DNA from: Incurvaria masculella
Lineage: Eukaryota > Arthropoda > Insecta > Lepidoptera > Incurvariidae
DNA: 64,000 nt
Direction of reading: 5' to 3'
Assembly (NCBI GenBank): GCA_946894095.1
Contig: OX335646.2
Location: 10,844,077-10,908,076 of the forward strand
In this document: one piece after another, positions 24,310 through 34,698 of the stretch
Layout: the number at the start of each line of letters is the position of its first letter
Position numbering within the stretch: position 1 is the stretch's first letter
The notes under the pieces: generated by a model
What the model saw: the letters and a program-made list of their open reading frames with translations, nothing else
Database searches by the model: none
What the model was told of the DNA's origin: nothing
Program-made: the position numbers and the translations under genes

Positions 24310-27300
24310 GTAAGATCGTTATATATCCCCTTGGTACACCTATCCCCTTAATTGCAAGATAAATTATTATATGGTTTATATTTTCTTGAGACACCTACTC
24401 GTCGCCCAACACTTAGCTTGTTTGGCCAACAGACCATTTGGGTAATTTGACAGGATCAATGTTTTTGTGTTTTCCTATGTTATGACTCAAGCAAAGCAGT
24501 AATGTTACAGTAATTGTACACATTTTACATCTGGACTTGTAATAATCTACAAAAAAAATTTAAAACTTTGTATTTACGTGGGAAAACAAGCAAGTGTGAG
24601 TATGACATGCTGACAAAAGTTTGATTCTGAACCACCTGTATAACAAACACTACAAAACGTAAAATATTAGCACCAGCATTAAACATTTCATTGTGTGCAG
24701 TGCTGCGGTTATATTGCTCATCTGGGCCAGGACTAGGGAATGCAATCCCGATCCTGCGGGATCCCGATCTTGCGAGATCTCGTGTAATTTTTCGGGATCA
24801 ATCCCGACGCATCATATGACGAGATCCCGTTCGAGATTGGGCGGCAGTGGTCAGCGACGCTGCACACGTTCACTCGGGGCGGAAGCGGCGCGCTGACTGA
24901 CTGCCGCGAGCGGCAGGAACGCCAAACAGCGATGGAAAACTATTCCGACTATTTCCGAATATTAGCGACATTTGACGAGTGGGACAGATAATATAGAACT
25001 GTGTCGAGTAAGTGAGAAAGAAGTATATGCGCGCAGATAGGCAGTCCTTTGTTTGTTTACGTTCGTCATTGTTTTAGTTGTGCAGTTGCAGTGATTATTT
25101 TTTCATTTTCAAAATTACTCGTAGGTAACTACTTCCCTTACTTACAAAACAACAAGCATATTACCTTGAAATATGCTTGTTGTTTTGATTACCTAATTTA
25201 CCTATATTAATTTCCTTAACACCTGATAATTATTTAGTTGGTAAGATAAAAGAATAAAGGTTTTTATTTTCTTTCGAGTAATATGTTATTTTAGTTAACC
25301 TCACTATCACAAACAAGCAGGTATTAGCTTTTTCAGTCATCCGAATTTAACATTTTTTTAAAACTAGACAGGATCCCAAAAATTCTGGGATCCCGCGGGA
25401 TTGATATTTGTAATCCCGCGGGATCTCGAATTTGCAATCTTGAGTCGGGATTGCATTTCCTAGCCAGACATTATTTTCAAAGTTTATGAGACAGTTTCTA
25501 CCTCCTTCACTAGAAAACTTAATAAATATAGTAAATTTTACACCGTTTGGCGTCGCGAAAGATTTGAAAAAAAGACAATATGGCGGTAAACCGAGATGTG
25601 ACGTCATGAGCGAGCGGGCCTGTGATTGGTTTATTTGAGGATATACGGCAAACAAGCACGCGCTGAGAATGTTGTTATTGGATGTTGGTTAATTTGGGGT
25701 TGTAAGGCATACAAGCACGAAGAGTAAAATTTTTGCAGATATTGGTTTTTTAAATCGTCTTTTGCTCATTTTTTTGTATAGTTACATGAGTAATTCTTTG
25801 TTTAGACTGTGCATAATTTGATTCTTAAGCATGCTACATTCAAAGGTCATTCTCCCCTAAAATGATCTGTTGGCCAAACAAGCACTAGGGCGACGTACTA
25901 GATATCCTGTAGATGTTTATAGTTCGACTTCGATTCAAACCACACTAATCTGTCCATCTAATTTGTAGAAGCTTGCTGGATGGTCAAGATGAAAGATTGA
26001 CCTTTTTATTTCAATGAAATGAAACATTAACGCCCATTTTCACCACCTGCAGGTACAAAAATCCCAAAGTTATCTTTCGGTTACACCATACAACATGCAA
26101 TATAACCGAAAGTTAACTATCGAATATCAGGTAACTGGAGGTGGTAAAATAATTAGTAATAGTAAGTTATGCATATGATCAGGTATCTTTGTGTTTTTGA
26201 TATGCTGTTTATGATCTAAATCAATGTTAAAGCCAATTTTCGACCTCCAGATGAGGGAACGGCATAACGTATAATATGCAGATCGTATAATGTCATATTT
26301 TAACAAAATTTTAAAACCATGCACAACGTATAATCGGCAGATCGTATAATCTTATACGTAGTGCATGAAGAAGTCCAAAAAATTAAATTACTTATTTCTC
26401 CATGCATAACGTATAATAGTCACAACGTATAATGTTATGATCTTTATTTAACAAAAAAAGAAAACCATGCATATCATATAATCCTAAAATATTTCATACG
26501 ATAAGCGCCCTTATCGATATAAGATTAAAGATTATACTCGCACGCGACTTTTCGACCGTCTCAATTAGCGTTGTAGCAAATTGTTACTCTTCAACAGATA
26601 TCGATTCGTAGCAATTTCAGCCTTAAATGTATCGTCGTTAGGGCGCTTTATGCAGTGCTTCTTGGCATATTATACGTTCTGCATGGTTTTCTTTTTTTGT
26701 GAATTCATGTTAGGAATATTATACGTTGTGACTATTATACGTTCTGCATGATGCAAAGAGTTTATTTTATTTTTAAACTCATGCACAACGTATAACATTA
26801 TACGTTGTGAATATTATACGATATGCATGGTTTTATTTTTTTGGAAAAAAATACTATTATACGTTGTGAATATTATACGTAGTGAATACGACTCCTCCAG
26901 ATTACCAAGTCATTGTCAAGAATGAAGAAGACCCTGGATTTTTTGATGTTTTGAATGTTCAATCTTTGCACTCAATGTCCGCAACGCAGATAAAGCGTTA
27001 AATATATGTATGTATAAATATATGTGTCTCCTGCTAGACATTCATTATGGGAGGAGGGACTATAGAATTCCAAATTATGGGTATGCAGCCGGTGGCAAAA
27101 TTGGTAGACGAAATACCCGCAAATGGTATGTTTTGCTGCTTCAGGTCCAGCCTTGCAGTATATTCGTAAAGTAGTTCTTTTTACTGGACTTTTTCTTCAA
27201 TGGGGTGCACGAAGGTTGAGGTTGTTTTTGCCCTACGTCTTTGGATGTTTTCGACTCGTTAATCGGGCATGTTTTAAATATTTTTGAGTAATTTTTAAGT

Positions 27301-30198
27301 TGGTTAGGAGCATTCCAAACGGTCTTATTGTAAATGTAAAATACCTACCCCTACAATCAGAGAAACTGTACAATATTTCTCACGACGACCATTTTCTTAC
27401 TATGCCGGGGTGATTCCTCTGGCGACTTATATTTATATGAAAAGCACATGTGAAAGAAAAATTAATTGGTGGATCCAGGTTGAAAAACCACTATCGCTCG
27501 CTTAGAAAGCAGTGCTTTGCCTCCAAGCGAGCCTCCATGGCTACGGCAAAATTAAACATTTTTAGCTACCTATATTTAAAATGGTCGCTTGATATGTATT
27601 AGGATTAAAAAACAGGATCAAATTTGTTTTGAAGTTATTTACTTCTTGAGATTATAAAATATTCAAACATAATTAAGAATAGATAAGAAAGTCCGCCCAA
27701 AGGTAAATACAATCTGTATTTTTTTTTGTTAATTGAAATGGCAATAAAATTGTCAGTGTTTTATTTACATACCGTTCAAGGTAGCTATTCATATTAACTC
27801 AGTTTAATTGGTAAACAACCTATAACCTTGAAATAAAACTGTGGCACAGTTTTACGTGGCGCCATCTGGTGGTAAAGTTTGGCAGCCGTCAAAGGAGAGA
27901 GGAGGCAGTGCAGCCAGCTAAGCAAACTGTAATAAACTGAATTACTTCAAAAAGTTTCAGTCATTGATTCTTTTGCAGGCATCGGGCCTTAACCCTGCAT
28001 TTGCTCGCACCATCGGCATCGCCGTGGACCCTCGCAGGCGCAACAAGTCTGTGGAGTCTCTGCAAGTCAATGTGCAGCGCCTCAAGGAGTACAGGGCGCG
28101 CCTCATTCTATTCCCGAAGGGCAAAAAGGTATGTTGTGACACACAAAACATTAAATTGCGTTTTGGCAACAGATTGTTAATGTTTTTTTCTTGTTAAATC
28201 TCTCGAAAAAAAATACTGCTTAAGATTATCACAAGCAATATTTGAACATATAAGCTAAGGCTGCATATGTAAAATTAATAAGAATTGCGTATGCCAGCTG
28301 AAGCTAAGAGACGCCCAGAGATTTCAAACTATTTGGGGGGTTGCAAAAACAATGCAGTTGGTCGAGATATTCTTCACAATAAGTTTTAAGAGCTCTAGAA
28401 TGTAATTTTGGGGAAAGCAGGGAGGGAATGGCAGTTTACTAACAATATAAAGGATCTATAGGATCAGTTGGTTCTTTAGGAGGAATGTGGACAGAGTATG
28501 GGCAATAATACTCCAAAAGAGACCCAACGTCTTTGTTGTTGCGAGGGTTTTCAGAATTCTGGGATTCCTCGGGGTCATGGACCACATCAATTCATTATTG
28601 TTGGGCTTCTATATATTCATACATTTTCTTCCACTGAACATCGGGTAGTTACATTTTTTTCACGTTTACTGAATTTCATAAAACCCAACATCCCTTTTAA
28701 TAGGTTCTGAAGGGCGAGGCGAGCGAGGAAGAGCGTAAGCTGGCGACGCAACTGCGTGGACCACTCATGCCAGTCACGCAGCCTGCACCTAGGTCCATTG
28801 CTCGGCCAATCACCGATGAGGAGAAGGACTTCAAGGCTTACCAGTACCTCCGTGGGGTGAGGGATCCTATCCTAAGCTATAAAAACTTGCTTAAAGCAGT
28901 ATTTTACCCTGAATCTTTTTGAAAATTTAAGGCATGGTTAATTTTTAATAGCAACAGTAGTTAGTAGCTCAGAAACATTAGAATGGGTGAGATTTTTATG
29001 TTTTATGTAAGCTCTTCCGTTTGGCCTAACGGCGGTCGCATGAGGCCTTTGGATTGCTTTTAGTAAATAAGTTTGTATAGATCACTTTACACACACAACT
29101 AAGATCACAAATGTTTTGTTAAAGTTTATAAATTTTATTTTTAAATTTTTTGTCACTTTAAGCATGCTATTGAATGACTGCCATTAGGCTTTGTTTATAA
29201 TTAGTTACATCACAGATTTTAAACAATAGAACATAATTCTACTTATAAAAAAAATCTCGTTAAATTTCATAATTAGGTTGACTTGAAAGCCTAAAGATGC
29301 AGCCTCATTCTGGCTTTACCTATCGATCATTGGAATGACCATATCTCATCAATAAAAACCGAATAAAGTCACCGTTGGAGGCAGCCGAAAACCAGTTGCA
29401 CACCAGAAAAGTAAAACCAAATGATGTGGTTATGGACAGTCACATACTTTCATCTCATTACACTGGGCAATATAGACAAATTTGCGATCAAACATTCATA
29501 TTGTCACCTTGGAATAAAAAGTGTTTAGGAATTATTTTTCTTACCGTGTAACATAAGATACATCACAGTCTTTGTTCTTGCATAATTTTGGCAACTCACA
29601 GCTGTCAGTATGTTAAGTTCTTTGACTGACAACGGACAGAAATTATAATGTTAGGCACGTGTTAATGAGTATGTTTTTATTTGCTTATATCCTAATTTGC
29701 TTTGGTGCATAGTTACACCAAAAAATTCTATGCAGCGTCTCAAAATTTATATTGTTACTGTAGTTGTCGGACAATAAATAGATATCTTGAGAAGAAATTT
29801 TCATCATGAGCAAACAGAAAAAAATCCCCGCTCCGCGCTTGGCGATTCGCAGACCGGTGCGCCAGCTAACTGCCGCCAGCTCCTGAAGCGCTTGCCAGCT
29901 AAAAGGCTGTGTGTCATTGGCAAACTGAAACATTGTCGACTGAATTGATCCAGTCAATAGAAAGACCTATACATTCCACTCACAGTTCCTCACATCCTTT
30001 CTTAGGAATCACACTAACAAATTGACTGATGACTGATTGAAATAAGCTGTCAATACTGATAATTTTTTTTTTACCCAGGCTCGTTCGATTGCCAAGCTCG
30101 TGGGCATCCGCGCCAAGAGACTGAAGGACGCTGCTGAGAATCCTGACGACGTAACCAAGGCTCCAGCTGCTGTAAAGGAACCTAAGTCGAAGAAGTAA
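24067..30198 (+). CDS. RpL13: Ribosomal protein L13 (eL13), 4 coding exons, 221 aa
   Basis: A structural protein of the cytoplasmic 60S ribosomal subunit. The coding join is 24067-24309, 27979-28128, 28704-28856 and 30079-30198. All junctions are GT-AG and in phase 0. The protein begins [19 protein letters not shown] and contains the family hallmarks [43 protein letters not shown] and [15 protein letters not shown]. It ends in a basic, alanine-rich tail finishing KEPKSKK. The length of 221 aa fits the animal family (about 210-220). Start: the first ATG after the 5'UTR intron. The first coding intron is 3.7 kb and holds a hAT-like element and an AACGTATAAT-rich element. The gene diverges from pAbp and converges with PDPR. 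The TOP-like first exon suggests growth-dependent translational control. Confidence 0.96.
24734..25462. mobile_element. hAT-like non-autonomous element in RpL13 intron 1
   Basis: About 729 bp. The ends TAGGGAATGCAATCCCGA and its counterpart TAGGAAATGCAATCCCGA form inverted repeats, each followed inside by GCGGGATC-type repeats. The flanking 8-mers GCCAGGAC and GCCAGACA are similar but not identical, so the target duplication is decayed or misread. No transposase frame is present. hAT is inferred from the end style. Confidence 0.6.
26037..26150. repeat. Small foldback element in RpL13 intron 1
   Basis: Arms TTTCACCACCTGCAGG and CTGGAGGTGGTAAAAT at the ends, with a second inner pair, TCTTTCGGTTA and TAACCGAAAGTTA. 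About 114 bp in all. Confidence 0.6.
26253..26893. mobile_element. AACGTATAAT-rich DNA element, copy A
   Basis: A 641-bp element flanked by an 8-bp direct repeat (CTCCAGAT at 26245-26252, and again directly after the element with one base of ambiguity). The ends are GAGGGAACGGC and GAATACGACTC. The sequence ATTATACG or its complement occurs many times inside, on both strands, often beside CATGCA. There is no ORF. A reverse-complement copy lies at 35320-36338. Confidence 0.72.
26949..27195 (+). repeat. Dispersed repeat, second copy of 3584-3841
   Basis: It shares TGTCCGCAACGCAG, GAATTCCAAATTATGGGTAT and CCAGCCTTGCAGTATATTCG in the same order as the copy at 3584-3841. It lies in RpL13 intron 1. 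Confidence 0.6.
27196..27978. other. Rest of RpL13 intron 1
   Basis: AT-rich intron sequence with no recognised feature. Confidence 0.35.
27979..28128 (+). CDS. RpL13: RpL13 coding exon 2
   Basis: Codons 82-131, [18 protein letters not shown] to FPKGKK. The acceptor is TTTTGCAG and the donor GTATGT. Confidence 0.93.
28704..28856 (+). CDS. RpL13: RpL13 coding exon 3
   Basis: Codons 132-182, [17 protein letters not shown] to YQYLRG. The acceptor is TTAATAG and the donor GTGAGG. Confidence 0.93.
28857..30078. other. RpL13 intron 3
   Basis: AT-rich intron. Ribosomal protein introns often host snoRNAs, but no convincing pair of box C and box D with a terminal stem was found. No other feature seen. 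Confidence 0.4.
30079..30198 (+). CDS. RpL13: RpL13 coding exon 4
   Basis: Codons 183-221 plus TAA. It starts [20 protein letters not shown]. The acceptor TTACCCAG lies after a T-run. Confidence 0.93.
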   Translation, partial: ARSIAKLVGIRAKRLKDAAENPDDVTKAPAAVKEPKSKK

Positions 30199-30205
30199 AT
30201 TATGC

Positions 30206-30211
30206 AATAAA
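30206..30211 (+). terminator. RpL13 polyadenylation signal
   Basis: An AATAAA hexamer 8 bases after the stop codon, so the 3'UTR is predicted to be very short, as is common in ribosomal protein genes. Confidence 0.75.
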
Positions 30212-30239
30212 ATACACAAAAGTATTTGAATTAAGTTTT

Positions 30240-31750
30240 ATTTTATTCTCAAAAAAAAAAAACGGAACAAATCAATGGTTATTATGCTGTTCCGACCTGT
30301 ACAAAGTTTTTGTACACGGAAAGCAAAAAGTATTGCGCTTTGAGCCACAAATTAACTATAAATATTAAATGTAGCCGTTGCGGTGAAAACAACAATTTCT
30401 GGTTTAATGGTTTTGTTTTAATTAGCGATTAGAAGTTTTAAACCGTTAGATGGCACTGTTAAATAAAAATCTTATTTAAAAAAATATATATAAAACCAGT
30501 AAACCTGAAATCCTGAAAACATTTTTTTTGCATTATGTGTACAAACAACTTTGTAGGGGTCGGAATAGCCTTAATAAAAATTTAATATAAATTAATAATA
30601 TATTTAGGTGCCTGGGATTTTAATGAGTTTTTCTAAGTTAGATCTGTCAAGACCATGAACTATAGCACCTAATTAACATTCAAATATAAAATGAATCAGT
30701 ACTTTCTATTATATAATGCGACGTAGCAGCATAACACTTTACAATGTTTTGCTTTCTCTAGATCGGAATAACGAAATAAATTAACCACTATTCCAAAAAA
30801 GAGACCGCAAGTTTTTTCCACTTGGTTAAGTTTTCTCATTATATTGCAATACTGTGTTAACCACTTCAAATGCTGTCCATTTAAAACAAAATCATAAGAT
30901 GTTATCTAGGGCCTATGATGGTTGTCATGTGGACTATTACATCTATATTGTTACAGTATGTTGACTTAGCTAAATTCTGTTAAAACATCTTGACTCTGAT
31001 TGGGCTGATAAATATACGAGTATGCTAAAACCAATCATAATTGCAAAGAGTACATGTTTTGACAGCACAGGATCCTCCGACAGAACATGTACTTACGTAT
31101 TCGTTAAAATAAAAAAATAATACGTGCATGCATGGGTATGGGTAGCACTACAAATATCAAAACATTTCAGTTTTATTTTTTTATTTTATATATGACATCT
31201 ATATTGAAAGCACTGTCATCAAGTTATGAACATCATCAGAAAGTGTTTTCGGTGTGGACATTCCGTTGGAAGCAGGATGGGAATTTTTAGACCAAACATT
31301 TCAGAATTTTAACAATTGTAATCAGATATTTTTTTAAATTGAATTACAATGGTTAAAATTCTATGATAAAATTACAATGCTGAAATATGCAAGAGTATAA
31401 AAGAAGAGAAGGTTCTGAGAAGTACTAGACCCACTGGCAAGAAAATCGTTAATATCGTTGAGAACACTGACTTTGTGTGGGTGTTTATGGCTGCCCCAGT
31501 GAATGTGTGAGCTGTGCCTCGCTTATATAACGTGCATTAGCATGACATGTGCTTATTGTTCTAGAGCGCCATTAAATAATTGTGCCACACATTTTAGTCC
31601 ATCACAAACTAGTCCCTTCCCTTAGAGGAAAAAGTTCCTTTTTTTAATTTTTTCTGATATTTTTTGACGCTAAAAGGACTAAAGGAGTACACCCCCAGCC
31701 CGTGCTCCGAAATCAGCCGCTAAAATATATGCCTGGTAATCTGGGAGAAC
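30240..31750. other. Intergenic between convergent genes, no gene seen
   Basis: AT-rich spacer. An inverted pair around AGTACATGTT and AACATGTACT lies near 31049-31093. No coding sequence was recognised. Confidence 0.4.
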
Positions 31751-31779
31751 ATTGCTGACAAAAGAAGACTGCAGAGTAT

Positions 31780-32795
31780 GGCACACAAGTAGACACAGAC
31801 TACAGCCTTCAACAAATCCTACGCCAAATTGAAAGCGATGAAAGAGGCAAATGACAAAACACTGCACGCCCAGCTAGAAACACTGGGACTTCAGCCACTA
31901 ACTACTCCTTATGGAAGGTCACCAAATCTCACGATCAGCCTCAAGCTATGAAGAAATTAAGATACTCATCAAGGCTCCAGGGTTTGACCTAATTACAGCA
32001 AAGGTGTTGAAGAATTTGCCTAGAAAAGTTTAAGTCTACCTGACAACATTGTACAATGTGATGCTTAGAGTTTCCTATTTGCAAGCTCTGTGGGTGTCGC
32101 AAATAATGATACAGAAGCCGAGAAAACCTGAAAATCTGGTAACCTCATATCAGCCTATAAAGAGCAAATCCTCTCCAAAATGTTTGAAAAGGACTTTTTG
32201 ACTTGCCTCAACCTAATACTGGCTGCTCATAAGATAATTCCAGATCGCCAGTTTGGCTTCATACAGCAGTACTTCACAGTAGATAATAAAATCCCTGGAT
32301 AAAAAAAACAGTACTGTACTGCTGCCTTAGTAGACAACAGGCCTTTGACAGAGTATGGCACAAGGGTCTACTCTACAAAATAAAGTTGCTTCTTACACAC
32401 TCTTCTCCATCTTGGAATCCTACTTGATGGAAAAATCATTCTAGGTCAAGGAAGGAGACTGCACGTTGCCATTTCATACCATTGGAGCCAACGTCCTATG
32501 GGGATCTTTATTAGGACCGGTGATGTACACTCTGTGCACGGCGGACCCGCCAAGCCCCTCAGATGCTACCATGGCAACCTATGCGGACATTGCAATACTT
32601 GCTAGTAGTCCAGACTGCATAACAGCTTCCCATGAGCCCCAATCATGCCTAAAAGCAGTCCATGAATAGGTCCATTGAATTTGAATTAGAAACTACTATT
32701 TATCGCTTTCGATTGTACAAAATAATAATAAAACCTGTCTGGACATATAGACTTCAGCTCTGAGGCATTGCCAGCACTTCCTATGTTGTCTAGCC
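31780..32795 (+). pseudogene. Broken jockey-type LINE, reverse transcriptase
   Basis: Segments across frames read NYSLWKVTK, then VYLTTLYNVMLRVSYLQALW, then QIMIQKPRKPENLVTSY, then GSLLGPVMYTLCTADPP and MATYADIAILASS, and finally KPVWTYRLQL. The order matches a jockey-type reverse transcriptase. The catalytic YADD reads YADI, and there are several stops, so it is dead. Confidence 0.72.
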
Positions 32796-32809
32796 AACAC
32801 ACCGTGTTT

Positions 32810-33590
32810 CATAGTCAGTCAGCGTGTTTGCGTCCACTGCTGGACATATGCCTCTCCAATTTTTCTCCAGTCTTCTCGGCCCTCAGCGGTACGGAACCAC
32901 TGCTTTCTGCCGACGCACTTGATGTTGTCGTTCCACCAGGCGGTTGGTCTTTCTACACTCCGTTTTCCTGTCCACGGCCGCCAGTGCAGGACACGGTTAC
33001 TCCAACGGTCGTCGTCAGTTCGGTTGACGTGACCATCCCACTGCCATTTGAGCTTAGCGACCCAGTGTCCAATATTGACGAGGCGGATTGCCTTATTACG
33101 CACCATATCCTGTAGCTATATTCCCAGCATGGCTCGCTCCATTGCTCGCTCGGCAACTTTCGACCTTAGGACAACGGCGACCGTCAGAGTCCACGTTTCA
33201 CACCCGTACGTCATAACCGGGAGTTTAATCCGTATCTCAACCTCCTTAGTCAGTCCTTGTCTACCAAGCCGCAGAATTTGATCGAGATATATGTACTCTT
33301 TAACCAGTTCGATCACTTCTCCGTCTATAACGATTTGGCCTCCCGTCATACCTTCGGTAGCCATGACCTCGGTTTTGTCCCGGTTTATCTTCATACCGAC
33401 CTTGATCGATGCATTATAAAGGTCTTACAGCATGGTCTGAAGCTGAACTAGGGAATTTGACAGAAGAACAATGTCAGGCGAAGCGTAGATGACTGAGGAA
33501 ATCTCCATTAACGTTGATACTCACGTTGTCCCATTCAAGCGTCTTGAACACATCTTCCAATGCATTGGTAAAGAGCTTGGGTGGTTCATA
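32810..33590 (-). pseudogene. RTE-type LINE fragment, minus strand, next to the jockey remnant
   Basis: On the minus strand the order is FTNALEDVFKTLEWDNVSIN, then FLSHLRFA followed by a stop where FADD is expected, then MKINRDKTEVM, ELVKEYIYLDQI, PVMTYGCETWTL, and a C-terminal LKWQWDGHVNRTDDDRW to GEAYVQQWT. This is the RTE reverse transcriptase C-terminal half. The catalytic motif is destroyed and frames shift at least twice. Confidence 0.75.
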
Positions 33591-34424
33591 ACCACCATGG
33601 AATCATACCAGCTCCTTGAGCCCGACCGTCTCTGAAGAAATAGCTTCTGTCACCAAGCCATACTAAAAATACTATTTAAACACCCCAACCAGCTGGCAGG
33701 GCTGCTTATCACACTCTTCTATGAGAAACTCGATAGACAAGAAATCCTGGAGTTGTGAGCAGAAATCCGACACTCCAGCAGAATAATCGAGGCATCCTGA
33801 TGGAGCATGCTCTCACCAAGCTTGGGACACGCCACACACCTGCTTATAGTCAGAAACTAATCGCTGATAGTCAACACAAAAAAAAAAGGACTAAACCACT
33901 TAAGCTATGTAGAATACACGAGGATTTGCAAACCACTACCCCAAGCCATGGAAGGTTTCCAACCTCTGTGAACTTAAACCAAACCTCCGAACAGAATCTG
34001 ATGGTACAAGAAACTAAGAAGATGCTCTTCTTAAAATTGTAATGCACCCATGCATGCATGAATTTTAAATAATCTTTTTTTGGAGAAGACATATTCCTAA
34101 ATGTTTAATTTAATTTTGAATTCGACCAGCAAAATCTACATTAAAAGCTTTTAATTAGATTGCCAAAATGAGCAGACAAATGTTCGGTCTGACATTCTCG
34201 GAGTCAAGCGATATCGGCGCAATCTGCTCGGCAGAAGACCGAAAAAGGGCGGGCAATGTCTGTTGAGTTAGATACAGTGTGCGAATTGATCTGATGAAGG
34301 ATGGCGCAGTAGACTAGATAGCTCAGTAATACATCGTGCTGGCGGATTTTTCTCATCAATCATGCTTTAATTTCGGTTTTTTTCACAAAATACATGCCTA
34401 CTTTCTGTTTGTAGTTAGAACATA
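33591..34424. other. PDPR downstream flank, no gene recognised
   Basis: Sequence around 33600-34040 has weak ORFs that I cannot assign. The PDPR 3'UTR must lie at its right end; a minus-strand ATTAAA at 34366-34371 is a possible poly(A) signal. Confidence 0.4.
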
Positions 34425-34698
34425 TTAATTAGATTGAATCACGACAGTTGGCTTGTAAGTTTTTTTGTTTCCAAATTTTGGATCATCGTGGATTAGAGGA
34501 GCATGTAGGTGTGGCGCTAGTTTGAATTTGTTACCTGCAATATCTATATGATATTCTGCATCTTTGTCCAATAAAAACTCACTGGTTACTATGAACCGTG
34601 ATTCATCATGAGATGTTAATTTTCGTTGATGAAATTCCAAGTATTCAGGTCTATGAATGAAGCCCAAGCATACTAATTTGTTCACGGTAAAACCATAC
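34425..34698 (-). CDS. PDPR: PDPR coding exon 9
   Basis: Residues 798-888 and the TAA stop: YGFTVNKLVCLGFIHRPEYL to the end, including HIDIAGNKFKLAPHL. The acceptor is ACTTTCAG. Confidence 0.9.

Noticed and set aside
30000..30070. C/D box snoRNA in RpL13 intron 3
   Set aside because: TGATGAC and CTGAT words occur near 30025-30060, but they are too close to each other and to the exon, and no terminal stem was seen.
33755..34042. ORF of 95 aa downstream of PDPR
   Set aside because: No recognisable domain and no splice or promoter context; left unassigned.
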